DNA of 64,000 nucleotides from Bacteroidota bacterium (GCA_021815405.1 JAKAGV010000009.1:124001-188000), one strand, 5' to 3'. Numbered from the stretch's first letter, positions 8,957 to 17,945 are shown. Notes: a model not told the origin generated them from the sequence alone. Numbers and translations: made by a program.

Positions 8957-10900
8957 CTATAAAACATTCTTTACTTTGCATACTATGGAAGTTATATCAT
9001 CTTCCTGATTCGACATCTTCGAATGGAACCTTGTTCGGTTATAAATTTGCTCAATAATTTGTTTTGAACTTGAGTAACGGTACTTTTTAACAACTTCCAG
9101 AACTTCATTAGTCCCTAATTCAATTTCATTATTGTTTTTTGCTTCCAATATTCCATCTGTAAGAAACACTAAAATATTATATAGATTTAATTTTATTTTT
9201 TCGCTGGTTGAATATTTGTAATCACTCATAACACCAAGAGGTATCCCGTTACTCTCCATAATATTTTCAATCTCTCCGCAGCCATTCAGTAGATAAATAG
9301 GAATATGTCCAGCACTTGAGTAATCAAATAGATAATTATTTAAATCAAGCCTGCCGAATGCTAATGTTACAAAATGATTTTCATCTAAATCCAGATATAG
9401 TTCTTTATTTATTAAAGTAAGTATCTTACCCGGATCACGTTCAATCTTGGTTATGATTCTAAGAAATGCACGGGTTTCAGCCATCATTAAAGCAGCACTA
9501 ATACCATGACCGCAAACATCTGCAATAACAATTCCGAGGCTTCCGTCTTCCATTAAAATAAAGTCGAAATAATCCCCACCTGTTTTAACTGCAAAGTAAG
9601 TAGATCCGGCAATATCAAATCCCGGGAGGCGTATATCTGATTTCAGAAGCCGCTGTTGTAATTCATTCGCAATTTGTAATTCAAATTCCTGTTCCTGCTG
9701 CCTTTTTAGTTCTGTAATATCTCTAAGGACGCTGACAAAATTTGTAATCTTTCCGTACTCATCTTTCATTGGTGTTATGGTTTGATTACTGATATAACTT
9801 TCACCGTCCTTCTTTCTATTTACAATTATCCCCTTGTATGATTTTCCATTTAAAATTTCATCCCACAATTTCTTATAAAACTCTGTATCATGCTGACCTG
9901 ATTTTAGAATACGAGGTGTCTGTCCAATAACTTCATTCCTTTTGTAACCTGTAGTAAATTCAAATGCCGGATTTACGTATTGAATAATTCCCTGAGTATC
10001 TGTTATTACTACAGAGTCAGCAGTTTGTTCAATTGCATTATTAAGCATCTTCAATTTTCCCAAAGCTTGTGCATGCTCTGTAATATCTTCAGTGTGCACC
10101 AAGATTAAATCAGGTTCTATAAATACATAATTAAATATCAGTTCTTTTACTTCATGTGTCGCTAAAAATTTATATGGTCTTTCTCTTGTAAAATTTCTTT
10201 TCTCATTAAAGCATTTTAGCAAGTCGGAATAAATATCATTTAGATGAACCGAATCTTTGTACATTTCATTGAGATTCATTCCTATAAATTTTTGAAAGTC
10301 GTTCCCGGAAAATTGTTCGGCAGAATTATTAAAATCTATAAAAATAAAATTATCACCTTTATGCTGCCATACGTAGGATGGAATCGGAAAACCTTTAAAG
10401 AGCAGCTTAAATCTTTCGCTGTTTTTAATCAACTCTTTTTCAAGCGCTTTTTTTTCAGTTATATCATGAAGTATCGCAACTCCGCCATTTATATTTTCTT
10501 TATTGTCTTTTAAAGGGTATGAAGATACTGAAATGTAATTTCCTTTAGACTGCATTTCATTTTTTATAAAGATAATTTCATCAATAATCACTTTCCCTTT
10601 TAATGATAACGCTAATGGTAATTCCTCAGAAGGATATAAGTTATAGCTGCCTGGTTTATAGCATCCGTAAACATCCGACCATTCTAAAGATGATATGTTT
10701 CTGGCACCAATCCCCAATATTTTTTTAGCCGCTAAATTAAAATATGTAAACCTTCCCTCTTTATTAGTTACAATTACTCCCTCCGTTAAACTGTTCAGAA
10801 TTGAAGTAAGGATTTTATTTTCTTTTAATAATATTTGCCCCGAATTTTGGAGAGACCGAAAATTCAATAAAGTGTTGAAAATATTAGTAGACTTCCTCAT
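8957..10900 (-). CDS. PAS-containing SpoIIE/RsbU-type PP2C serine phosphatase
   Basis: The 647-residue protein has three PAS units at about 30-152, 162-275 and 286-398, a short coiled helix at 400-425, and a SpoIIE-type PP2C phosphatase domain from 425 to the end. Metal-binding motifs are present: GGDYFDF at 441-447, DVCGHG at 461-466, a FLTDGILEA stretch and a terminal QEDDITSIV. Such proteins dephosphorylate anti-sigma-factor antagonists in partner-switch systems or act as signal-regulated phosphatases. There are no membrane segments, so it is likely cytoplasmic. The ATG start follows an AAAGAG ribosome binding site. No antagonist or anti-sigma gene is adjacent. A 17-base palindrome lies 40 bases upstream of the start. 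Confidence 0.92.
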   Translation of the reverse strand: MRKSTNIFNTLLNFRSLQNSGQILLKENKILTSILNSLTEGVIVTNKEGRFTYFNLAAKKILGIGARNISSLEWSDVYGCYKPGSYNLYPSEELPLALSLKGKVIIDEIIFIKNEMQSKGNYISVSSYPLKDNKENINGGVAILHDITEKKALEKELIKNSERFKLLFKGFPIPSYVWQHKGDNFIFIDFNNSAEQFSGNDFQKFIGMNLNEMYKDSVHLNDIYSDLLKCFNEKRNFTRERPYKFLATHEVKELIFNYVFIEPDLILVHTEDITEHAQALGKLKMLNNAIEQTADSVVITDTQGIIQYVNPAFEFTTGYKRNEVIGQTPRILKSGQHDTEFYKKLWDEILNGKSYKGIIVNRKKDGESYISNQTITPMKDEYGKITNFVSVLRDITELKRQQEQEFELQIANELQQRLLKSDIRLPGFDIAGSTYFAVKTGGDYFDFILMEDGSLGIVIADVCGHGISAALMMAETRAFLRIITKIERDPGKILTLINKELYLDLDENHFVTLAFGRLDLNNYLFDYSSAGHIPIYLLNGCGEIENIMESNGIPLGVMSDYKYSTSEKIKLNLYNILVFLTDGILEAKNNNEIELGTNEVLEVVKKYRYSSSKQIIEQIYNRTRFHSKMSNQEDDITSIVCKVKNVL

Positions 10901-10939
10901 ACAATTACTCTTTAAAATTATTTATAAAAATGATTTTAC

Positions 10940-10956
10940 TTTTCCTTAAAGGAAAA
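10940..10956. promoter_or_regulatory. Palindrome upstream of the phosphatase gene, possible operator
   Basis: TTTTCCTTAAAGGAAAA is a perfect inverted repeat around a single central base, 40 bases upstream of the SpoIIE phosphatase start. A related TTTCCT-AA-AGGAAA sequence occurs at 47482-47495 upstream of the ClC gene. It could bind a dimeric regulator or simply be an AT-rich coincidence. Confidence 0.3.
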
Positions 10957-11268
10957 ATATTGAACCAAATCAATCGCCTTATGAAGCAGCGTTATTTATT
11001 CAGTATAAATTTTCTAATAAGATAGAATGAGGGGCGGGATGAATTGTTCTGAATGCAGACTTTGTAAATTCGATCTGAACATAAATAGAATTTAGTTTTA
11101 ATACAAGTCTGTTAAATAGAATATTTTATAATTCCAATTGTAAATAGAGTCGATTTTCATCACTAGAAATAATTGTATGTCTCAAACTCTTCTGAACAAA
11201 AATTTAATTGATATTGCTTCCAAATTAAATAGTAATCAAAACTAAATTAAGGCAGCGATTTCAATCAT
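10957..11268. other. AT-rich spacer without recognisable gene
   Basis: Together with the palindromic element at 11269-11394 this makes a gap of about 500 bases between the phosphatase start and the copA stop. It must hold the phosphatase promoter. I see no RNA gene or conserved open frame. Confidence 0.5.
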
Positions 11269-11394
11269 TAACTAAAGTTATGCAAAAACTTAAAATGTCA
11301 TGCTGAACTTGCTTTAGCATCTAAAGACAATGCAATAAGAAGAATCCGAAACAAGTTCGGAATGACAAAACAGTATTTTGTGAAACTTCAATTA
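11269..11394. repeat. Dispersed long palindromic element, copy 1
   Basis: The core at 11296-11367 opens with TGTCATGCTGAACTTG and closes with CAAGTTCGGAATGACA, which is nearly its reverse complement. Looser outer arms (TAACTAAAGTT at 11269-11279 and AACTTCAATTA at 11384-11394) extend the fold. A second copy with the same core and outer-arm architecture lies at 48270-48391. Both copies sit directly beyond the stop codon of a minus-strand gene, here copA 17 bases away. Confidence 0.75.
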
Positions 11395-11410
11395 TGAATA
11401 AAAAGATAAT

Positions 11411-13666
11411 TTAAATTTTCTTTCTTCTTAGCAAGAGTGAATTAGAAACAACACTGACTGAGCTGAAAGCCATAGCTGCTGCTGCGTAAATCGGGTTTAG
11501 CAATCCGAATGCTGCAACCGGAATACCGACGATATTATAAATAAATGCCCAAAATAGATTCTGCTTTATCTTCAGCAATGTTTTGTCAGACAATCTTATA
11601 GCTCTAACAACATCGGTAAGATCACCTTTAATTAGAGTTATATCAGAAGCTTCAATTGCTACATCTGTACCGGTGCCGATAGCTATACCTACATCAGCTT
11701 GAGCAAGTGCAGGCGAATCGTTTATGCCATCGCCAACCATCGCAACAATTTTTTCTTTCTGTTGAATCTCTTTAATGTGAGAAGCTTTATCTTGAGGAAG
11801 AACTCCTGCAATAACTTTGTCAATGCCAGCCTGCTTTGCGATTGCCTTTGCAGTTCTTTCATCGTCGCCGGTAATCATTACTACCTCAATGCCCAGCTTC
11901 TTAAGCTTCTCAACTGCATTGAATGAAGTCGGCTTTATTGTATCAGCAATTGCAATAATGCCGGAAAGCTCGCCATTAATAGAAATGAAAACTGTTGTCT
12001 TTCCTTCGTTTGATAAATTAATAGACGTATCATTTGAATTACTTAAGCTGATGGAATATTCTTTCATCATTGAAATATTACCGATTGCAACAGCATTTCC
12101 ATTTACAACTCCAGTTAATCCCAAACCTGTAACAGATTTAAAACCTTCAACATTTAACAAAGGAATATTTTTCACCTTGGCTTCCTCTACTATTGCGACG
12201 CCAAGAGGATGCTCTGATTTATTTTCAACAGAAGCCGCAAGCTGAAGTAGTTTTGTTTCATCAACTCCGTTAAGTGGTACAATATCGGTAACATCTGGTA
12301 AACCGGTAGTTATTGTGCCGGTTTTATCAAGCACGACTGTATTTATTTTATGAGCGCGCTCCAGGCTTTCAGCATTCTTAATTAATATTCCATTAGATGC
12401 ACCCAGCCCTGTACCAACCATTATTGCCGCCGGTGTTGCCAGACCAAGAGCGCACGGGCATGCTATAACAAGCACTGCAATGAAGTTTATCATAGCAAAG
12501 GTAAACGTAGCTCCTATGATTAAATACCAGATTAGGAATGTAACCAGTGCAATACCGATTACAACCGGAACAAATATCGATGCAATTTTATCTGCAAGAC
12601 CTTGTACCGGTGCTTTAGAACCCTGCGCTTGTTCAACCAATTTAATAATTTGAGATATTACTGTATCTTTGCCGATAGCAGTTGCTTTAAATTCTATGCT
12701 TCCGTTTTTATTAATTGTACCGCCGATAATTTTATCTCCGGCTATTTTATCCACAGGAATGCTTTCGCCGGTAACCATTGATTCATCAATGGAAGTAAAG
12801 CCGTTGGTAATTATTCCGTCAACCGGAATTTTTTCACCCGGACGAACAATTATGGTTTCTTCTTTTTGAACTTCGTTGATTGGTATATCAATCTCTTTTC
12901 CATTCCGAATTACTCTGGCTGTTTTCGGCTGCAGCCCCATCAGATTCTTAATTGCAATTGAAGTCTTGTCTTTAGCGCGGGCTTCCAGCAGCCTGCCCAT
13001 TAAGATTAGAGTAATGATTGTAACGGAAGTATCAAAGTATACGTGGTTCTGTGAATCTGCAATAGATAGAAGAGTGGGAAATAAAACTGCAATTGTGCTG
13101 TAGATGTAAGCTGTACCGGTTCCTACAGCAACTAAAGTATTCATGTCGGCAGAAAAATGTTTCAGCAGCTTCCAGGAAATGCTGAAGAATCTTTTGCCTG
13201 AGATAAATATTACAAGAGTTGCAGCAAGAAACAGCAACTTATTAATGTAATCCATCGGAATCGGAACAAGCGAATGGAACCAATAAGTCATGTCTGCCAT
13301 GCTTATGAACATTATTGGAATTGTCATAATCAGAGCAAAGATAAATTCCGACTTAAGCTGTTTATAAGATTTCTTCTGTTCCAGATCTTCGGGGATTTCT
13401 TCGTTTGAAGACATACTTATAGTCGTTTCATTTTCGGGGGCAGGTGGAATTAATTTATAGCCAGCTTCCTCAACAATTGCTTCAAGCTTGCTGATATCGG
13501 TAACAGATTCATCAAATGTGAATGTTGCTTTTTCAGATGCAAAATTTACATTAACATCACTTACGCCTTCAGTCCTCTTCAAAGCTTTTTCTACTCTTGC
13601 AACGCAGCTTGCACAAGTCATACCTTCAACAGGCAGCGTTAATGTTTTTAATTCTTTTGTTTCCAT
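11411..13666 (-). CDS. copA: Copper-translocating P1B-type ATPase CopA
   Basis: This is a membrane pump that exports cuprous ions using ATP. From the ATG at 13666 it has 751 residues. A GGTGG sequence lies 11 bases upstream; an ATG eight codons earlier has no ribosome site. One N-terminal heavy-metal domain carries GMTCASC (C18, C21). The core shows the actuator TGES at 299-302, the intramembrane CPC at 403-405, the phosphorylation site DKTGT at 447-451, an SEHPLG nucleotide-binding motif and GDGINDSP. The CPC plus DKTGT pattern is diagnostic of the Cu/Ag class. The copZ chaperone lies 73 bases upstream on the same strand and an HMA-AraC regulator further upstream, forming a copper resistance set. 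Confidence 0.96.
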   Translation of the reverse strand: METKELKTLTLPVEGMTCASCVARVEKALKRTEGVSDVNVNFASEKATFTFDESVTDISKLEAIVEEAGYKLIPPAPENETTISMSSNEEIPEDLEQKKSYKQLKSEFIFALIMTIPIMFISMADMTYWFHSLVPIPMDYINKLLFLAATLVIFISGKRFFSISWKLLKHFSADMNTLVAVGTGTAYIYSTIAVLFPTLLSIADSQNHVYFDTSVTIITLILMGRLLEARAKDKTSIAIKNLMGLQPKTARVIRNGKEIDIPINEVQKEETIIVRPGEKIPVDGIITNGFTSIDESMVTGESIPVDKIAGDKIIGGTINKNGSIEFKATAIGKDTVISQIIKLVEQAQGSKAPVQGLADKIASIFVPVVIGIALVTFLIWYLIIGATFTFAMINFIAVLVIACPCALGLATPAAIMVGTGLGASNGILIKNAESLERAHKINTVVLDKTGTITTGLPDVTDIVPLNGVDETKLLQLAASVENKSEHPLGVAIVEEAKVKNIPLLNVEGFKSVTGLGLTGVVNGNAVAIGNISMMKEYSISLSNSNDTSINLSNEGKTTVFISINGELSGIIAIADTIKPTSFNAVEKLKKLGIEVVMITGDDERTAKAIAKQAGIDKVIAGVLPQDKASHIKEIQQKEKIVAMVGDGINDSPALAQADVGIAIGTGTDVAIEASDITLIKGDLTDVVRAIRLSDKTLLKIKQNLFWAFIYNIVGIPVAAFGLLNPIYAAAAMAFSSVSVVSNSLLLRRKKI

Positions 13667-13739
13667 CTCATAAAGTACCACCAAGCTCATATGGCTATGC
13701 GCATGGTGTTCTTCTCCGGTTTATTTTTGTGTTAAATTT

Positions 13740-13943
13740 TTAATTGACTAGCTTGTAGCCTGCTTCTTCAATTGCTGCAGCTAATTTCTTTTCATCTACT
13801 TTAGATTCGTCGTACTGAACTTTAGCGCTTCCGATTTGAACGTTTTCAACTTTTACATTTTCAAGCTTACCCAGTTCTTTCCTTACTGCCATCACGCAAT
13901 GATGGCAGGACATACCTTCTATTTTTAATTCTTGAGTTTTCAT
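13740..13943 (-). CDS. copZ: Copper chaperone, HMA domain (CopZ-like)
   Basis: This 67-residue protein consists of a single heavy-metal-associated domain. Its GMSCHHC motif (C13, C16) is the metal site and the rest follows the ferredoxin-like fold, ending AGYKL as in CopA's own N-terminal domain. It probably delivers Cu(I) to the ATPase encoded just downstream. The ATG is preceded by AAGGAA. A TAAATTTG promoter box lies 41-48 bases upstream, suggesting that transcription of the copZ-copA pair begins here. Confidence 0.93.
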   Translation of the reverse strand: MKTQELKIEGMSCHHCVMAVRKELGKLENVKVENVQIGSAKVQYDESKVDEKKLAAAIEEAGYKLVN

Positions 13944-13983
13944 TTCTATTCCTTTCGTCTTTAGTTTGATTTAATTAACGATA

Positions 13984-13991
13984 CAAATTTA
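13984..13991 (-). promoter_or_regulatory. Bacteroidota-type -7 box for copZ-copA
   Basis: Read on the minus strand the sequence is TAAATTTG, matching the TAnnTTTG consensus of the Bacteroidota housekeeping sigma factor. It lies 41 bases before the copZ ATG. I do not see a convincing TTTG -33 box at the expected distance. Confidence 0.45.
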
Positions 13992-14047
13992 ACGTAAGCC
14001 TTCAATATATGCGTTACAAAATTTTAAGAAAATGTTATAGTATTTGT

Positions 14048-14111
14048 AGGTATAAGGTATAATGGTATAAAGCCACGGACCAAGCCCTATACCTCTATAA
14101 CCATATACCTT
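14048..14111. repeat. Imperfect palindrome made of GGTATA words
   Basis: The left arm has three GGTATA-like words and the right arm carries their inverted counterparts (TATACC, ATAACC, TATACC) after a GC-richer loop. It lies between the HMA-AraC stop and copZ. It may terminate the regulator transcript or be a small repetitive element. Its architecture resembles the GGAGTA-word palindrome at 20821-20887. Confidence 0.5.
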
Positions 14112-14124
14112 AATATAGTTTGTT

Positions 14125-14739
14125 TCAGCTAAGGAGGTCGAGCGGCTTGCGGATGTTATCTGTAATATTCTTGAATTGGCTGGCGGTCATTCCGGTAACT
14201 TTTTTGAACTGGTTGGATAAATGCTGGACGCTGCTGTAGCCAAGCTTGTAAGCAATCTCGCTCAAGGTAAGTTCGCCGTAGCGTAAAAGCTCTTTGGCGC
14301 GTTCAATCTTCTGCAGAATTATGTAATGTTCAATTGTAATATTTTCAACTGAAGAAAAGAGAGTACTTAGATAGTGATAATCCATTCCAACTTTCTCTAC
14401 AATTAAATCGGAATAATTCTCTTCCAATGATTGTTCAATATCATCGCTCCGAACTAAACCTAGAATAGTCAGCTTTATTTCCTCTATAATTTTTGCTTTC
14501 CTATCTTCAATTAATTCGAAGCCGTTTTCTTCAAGTATAGTTTTAATCTTTTCTATTTGAAATTGATCTAGGCTGCCTTTTACTATAACCTCTCCAAGCT
14601 GAATATCCATGATAGTCAGACCAAGCTTCTCAAACTCCTCCTTTACAACTTTGATGCACCGGTTGCACACCATATTTTTTATATAAACAGTGGTTAAGAA
14701 ATTGTTGTTTTTAGATTTGTTTAATTCATCATCGGACAT
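14125..14739 (-). CDS. HMA-domain AraC-family regulator, probable copper sensor
   Basis: The 204-residue protein joins a degenerate heavy-metal-associated domain (about residues 14-76, with C25 and C28 in a CNRC motif where CxxC is expected) to an AraC/XylS double helix-turn-helix domain (about 105-200, with LSEIAYKLGYSS and QHLSNQFKKVTG). It is encoded immediately upstream of copZ-copA on the same strand. The simplest reading is that metal binding to CNRC alters DNA binding and controls the efflux genes. Architecture and context are seen; copper specificity is inferred. There are no membrane segments. Confidence 0.88.
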   Translation of the reverse strand: MSDDELNKSKNNNFLTTVYIKNMVCNRCIKVVKEEFEKLGLTIMDIQLGEVIVKGSLDQFQIEKIKTILEENGFELIEDRKAKIIEEIKLTILGLVRSDDIEQSLEENYSDLIVEKVGMDYHYLSTLFSSVENITIEHYIILQKIERAKELLRYGELTLSEIAYKLGYSSVQHLSNQFKKVTGMTASQFKNITDNIRKPLDLLS

Positions 14740-14799
14740 TTGATTTCTCTACCTTTTATTATTACTAGAGTTAATATAAAGATAAATCAATCTAAACTT

Positions 14800-15147
14800 T
14801 TATTCTTCCAGCACAATTCTATCGCCATGACTTTTAGGTTGAGAAACTACCAGGAAATGAAGTTCCGTTCCTGAATGATTACTTATCTTATGAGGACTCT
14901 TTGGAGGTATCTCAATTCCTTCGTGTTCTTTCAAAATAAAATTTTCTTCTCCCATTATTATCGATGCTTCACCGGAAAGAATATAAAAGAACTGTCTGGA
15001 CTTTTCGTGATAGTGTTTAACTTCAGAAGTTCCCGGCAGCATTTTTTCTTGGATTATACTTAACTGATCATTTTTGACGAGATGCCAGCCGACGCAATTT
15101 TCGCCCCAAAAATAATGTTCTGTATTATTTGTACTTACCGGTTTAAT
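14800..15147 (-). CDS. Small cupin-domain protein with probable ATT start
   Basis: The first ATG in this frame (15042) leaves an 80-residue protein missing the first strands of the cupin fold. In the same frame, 35 more codons read KPVSTNNTEHYFWGENCVGW and onward to IIQEK, back to an ATT at 15145-15147 placed five bases after a perfect AAGGAG ribosome site; a TAA lies just beyond. I therefore annotate an ATT start and 115 residues. The cupin core has HYHEKSRQFFY and later H-K-I-S-N-H, giving likely metal ligands. Single-domain cupins like this bind metals or small molecules; the substrate is unknown. It is encoded just upstream of the HMA-AraC gene on the same strand. Confidence 0.8.
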   Translation of the reverse strand: MKPVSTNNTEHYFWGENCVGWHLVKNDQLSIIQEKMLPGTSEVKHYHEKSRQFFYILSGEASIIMGEENFILKEHEGIEIPPKSPHKISNHSGTELHFLVVSQPKSHGDRIVLEE

Positions 15148-15287
15148 ATTAGCTCCTTAAATTTTTTCCACTTAAAAGTAAAGATGATCTAATTTTAATA
15201 ATTCCAGTCGAAATTTTTCAGCTTAGAGAATTCTGTTTAATTGAATATCTAATCTTACAGTTTCTAAGCTAAATCAAATATATTTAA

Positions 15288-15617
15288 TCAGATACGTTCG
15301 ATAACAACAGCAGTACCGTAGCAAAGAACTTCGCTTACGCCCTGGAGTACATCGGTTGTATCATACCTTGCGCCGATAACTGCATTTGCACCAAGAGTTT
15401 CTGCATGCTGAACCATTAACTCAAAGGATTCTTCACGCGTCTTTTCGCAAAGTTCGGTAAACAAAGAAATATTACCTCCAAATATGGTTTGTAATGTTCC
15501 GCCAATTGTCCCGAAAATATTTCTTGACCTGACAGTTATTCCTCTGACTATTCCAAGATTTTTTACGATGCGGTATCCATCAATCGTAAATGCCGTAGTA
15601 ACCATCGAACGATCCAT
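15288..15617 (-). CDS. YbjQ/UPF0145 family protein
   Basis: The 109-residue protein matches the YbjQ family in length and pattern: a G-I-V-R-G-I-T-V-R-S motif near residue 23, the HAETLGANAVIGARYD region near 72 and a terminal YGTAVVIE strand. Members form pentameric beta-rich assemblies and are sometimes called heavy-metal-binding, but the function is not established. The ATG follows a GAGGG ribosome site. Its closeness to the copper cluster is suggestive only. Confidence 0.9.
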   Translation of the reverse strand: MDRSMVTTAFTIDGYRIVKNLGIVRGITVRSRNIFGTIGGTLQTIFGGNISLFTELCEKTREESFELMVQHAETLGANAVIGARYDTTDVLQGVSEVLCYGTAVVIERI

Positions 15618-15698
15618 AATTATCCCTCTAAATTATTCTTATGATTTTTCAATTACGAACTTAAATAAAGAAAACTGATTCTTCAATCAATCTAAATA

Positions 15699-16271
15699 TT
15701 AATAAAGATTGAATTGAACACCAGCGTTTAAACTGAAGAAGGTTGCAGGAAGAGCTATTCCATTTATTTCTTCGTTGGAAGCTGCATTATACTTAAAATT
15801 TATGTCGAAATTAAGTGATGGATTTAATTTTATAATTACTCCGAATGCCGGCACAATACAAAATCTTGCAGCAGATATTTCATATACGCTGCTTGTAGCG
15901 CCGTAACTTGTTGTCCTGGTAAAATCAAGTGAGTTCATTCCGATTTCAAGACCAAGATAAGGATGTGCACTGTAATTGGATAAAGCATATCTTAATCCGA
16001 CAAGTACCTGCAAGCTGGAATAACTATCATTTGGTCCAAGATACCATGCCGTGTATGGTCCCCAATAACTATAACCAAGAGAAGCGGAAAGCGAGAGATT
16101 TTGATCTTGAGGGAAAGCTACTGTTGCAATGCCACCCAAGCCGTTATGGGCTTCTTGTGCAAAACTTCCGGAGGGAAATTGCATCCCTACTTGAAGAGAC
16201 ATTTTTGCCTGTCCGTAAACCATGCAGAAGCCGGAAATAAAAACGAGAATTAGTAGAATGTTTTTCTTCAT
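15699..16271 (-). CDS. Outer membrane beta-barrel protein
   Basis: This 190-residue protein has a typical signal peptide (MKKNILLILVFISGFCMVYG then QAKM). The remainder is a run of alternating hydrophobic/aromatic strands with short polar turns, ending in NAGVQFNLY, a terminal aromatic strand recognised by the barrel assembly machinery. It resembles small eight-stranded OmpA/OmpW-like barrels. Specific cargo cannot be deduced. It lies between YbjQ-like and fabF genes on the same strand, with spacers too long to claim an operon. Confidence 0.8.
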   Translation of the reverse strand: MKKNILLILVFISGFCMVYGQAKMSLQVGMQFPSGSFAQEAHNGLGGIATVAFPQDQNLSLSASLGYSYWGPYTAWYLGPNDSYSSLQVLVGLRYALSNYSAHPYLGLEIGMNSLDFTRTTSYGATSSVYEISAARFCIVPAFGVIIKLNPSLNFDINFKYNAASNEEINGIALPATFFSLNAGVQFNLY

Positions 16272-16541
16272 ATTATTATGCGCAAAATCTTTCCTACAAA
16301 AAATAAATAGAAGAGAAAACCGATGTCATTAAAATTTCGACGAACGGTGTTTTAAGCTAATAAGTTAAATAATAGAAAATAGTACTATCTAATGGAAATG
16401 TTCATTCAATGTTATCTTCATTTATAGTTATTCATTAAGCGTCATGCAGTTGTTACTTGTTGAATCATTTACCGCATAAAAACTATCAAATGACAATCTA
16501 GTGAACAATAAATGACAATATTTAAATATCTTTTCTTATAA
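16272..16541. other. Spacer without recognisable gene
   Basis: This 270-base AT-rich spacer lies between the barrel gene start and the fabF stop. A short direct repeat AATGACAAT occurs near 16490 and 16513. I see no RNA gene or terminator. Confidence 0.4.
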
Positions 16542-17801
16542 CTATTCAGCATACTTTTTAAAGATTACTGATGTATTGTGTCCTCCAAATCCGAAAGCAT
16601 TGCTCATTGCAATATTCACGTTTCTTGTTTGGGGTTTATTGAATGTATAGTTCAAATCGCATTCCGGATCCGGATTGACAAAGTTAATTGTAGGTGGAAC
16701 AAGATCATTTTTAATTGCCAGAATTGATGCAATAGCTTCGACTGCACCAGCCGCGCCTAAAAGATGTCCTGTCATGCTTTTAGTAGAAGAAACATTCATA
16801 TTGTAAGCATGATCGCCGAAAACTTTTTTTATTGCTTTGGTCTCTGCAATATCTCCAAGCTGCGTAGAGGTGCCGTGCATGTTGATGTAATCGACTTCAT
16901 CTTTCTTAATTCCGGCATCTTTAACAGCCATTTCCATTGCAAGTATAGCACCGGTTCCTTCCGGATGAGGCGCTGTAATATGATAGGCGTCTGCAGAAAG
17001 TCCCATACCTATAACCTCCGCATAAATTTTCGCGCCTCTATTCAACGCATGATGAAGTTCTTCAAGTACTAAAGCACCACCGCCTTCACCCATAACAAAA
17101 CCGTCCCTTGTTGCGTCAAATGGACGGCTTGCAGTTTCGGGTTCATCATTTCTAGTAGATAACGCTTTAGAAGCATTAAATCCACCAAGACTTATTTCAT
17201 TTATTGCCGCTTCACTTCCGCCTGTAATGATTACATCCGCAAAGCCGTTTTTTATAAGCATGAAGCCGTCAATCATATTGTTATTTGCGGTAGCGCAAGC
17301 AGAAACTATACAGTAATTCGGTCCTCTAAATCCGTAATGAATTGAAATAAATCCACTGGCAATATCCGGAATTAGCATTGGAATAAAGAATGGAGAAATG
17401 CGCTGGGGTCCTTCGGTATGGTTTATTACCGATTGGTTATAAAATGTTTCTATTCCCCCAATACCGCTTCCAAAAATTACACCTATCCTCGATTTTTCAT
17501 CATCAGATAATGACTCAGGATTTAGATGGCTATCGCTAACAGCCTGCATAGCTGCAGATGCAGCATATTGAGCATATTTATCAAGTCGGCGGGCACTTTT
17601 TCTATCCATAAATTTAGTAACATCAAAGCCTTTTAACTCGCAGGCAAATTTTGTATCCAATCTTGAGGTATCAAAACTAGTAATGGTAGCACAGCCGCTT
17701 TTTCCATTTATTAATCCATTCCAGAACTCTTCCACAGTCAATCCTATTGGAGTTAAAGCACCCATTCCAGTTACCACTACACGCCGTATTTTATCTGCCA
17801 T
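16542..17801 (-). CDS. fabF: 3-oxoacyl-[acyl-carrier-protein] synthase II FabF
   Basis: This is a condensing enzyme that elongates acyl-ACP with malonyl-ACP in fatty acid synthesis. The 419 residues match the family length. The catalytic triad is visible: C169 in SACATANN, H309 in NMHGTST and H346 in KSMTGHLLGA. GFGGHN near the C-terminus closes the active site. The ATG follows an AAGGAT ribosome site. The usual neighbour acpP is not upstream here; fabF instead diverges from tgt, with a promoter box on each strand in the 150-base spacer. Confidence 0.97.
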   Translation of the reverse strand: MADKIRRVVVTGMGALTPIGLTVEEFWNGLINGKSGCATITSFDTSRLDTKFACELKGFDVTKFMDRKSARRLDKYAQYAASAAMQAVSDSHLNPESLSDDEKSRIGVIFGSGIGGIETFYNQSVINHTEGPQRISPFFIPMLIPDIASGFISIHYGFRGPNYCIVSACATANNNMIDGFMLIKNGFADVIITGGSEAAINEISLGGFNASKALSTRNDEPETASRPFDATRDGFVMGEGGGALVLEELHHALNRGAKIYAEVIGMGLSADAYHITAPHPEGTGAILAMEMAVKDAGIKKDEVDYINMHGTSTQLGDIAETKAIKKVFGDHAYNMNVSSTKSMTGHLLGAAGAVEAIASILAIKNDLVPPTINFVNPDPECDLNYTFNKPQTRNVNIAMSNAFGFGGHNTSVIFKKYAE

Positions 17802-17837
17802 TCTTTATCCTTGATTTGTTTTAACAAAAATTACGGG

Positions 17838-17845
17838 CAAAGATA
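17838..17845 (-). promoter_or_regulatory. Bacteroidota-type -7 box for fabF
   Basis: On the minus strand this reads TATCTTTG, a full TAnnTTTG match, 37 bases before the fabF ATG. No clear TTTG -33 element is seen. An identical TATCTTTGC box precedes sucD. Confidence 0.45.
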
Positions 17846-17875
17846 AGAATAATTGAGAAATTATTATAACTTAAT

Positions 17876-17908
17876 TTTGGTTCTTGTTGCTAAATAAATG
17901 TAAATTTG
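17876..17908 (+). promoter_or_regulatory. Bacteroidota-type promoter for tgt-yajC
   Basis: A TTTG at 17876-17879 is followed after 21 bases by TAAATTTG (17901-17908), matching the TAnnTTTG -7 consensus. The tgt start lies 43 bases downstream of the box. The spacing is slightly longer than the usual 19-20. Confidence 0.5.
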
Positions 17909-17945
17909 TATTCCAAAGTTAAATTGATTCGATAAGTTTTAATAG

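Noticed and set aside
11817-12245. 142-residue open frame on the plus strand inside copA
   Set aside because: It is antisense to an intact P-type ATPase with all catalytic motifs and reads as low-complexity A/I/S/P sequence.
13667-13690. Earlier ATG of copA adding eight residues
   Set aside because: It has no ribosome site, and the added residues precede the usual start of the HMA domain.
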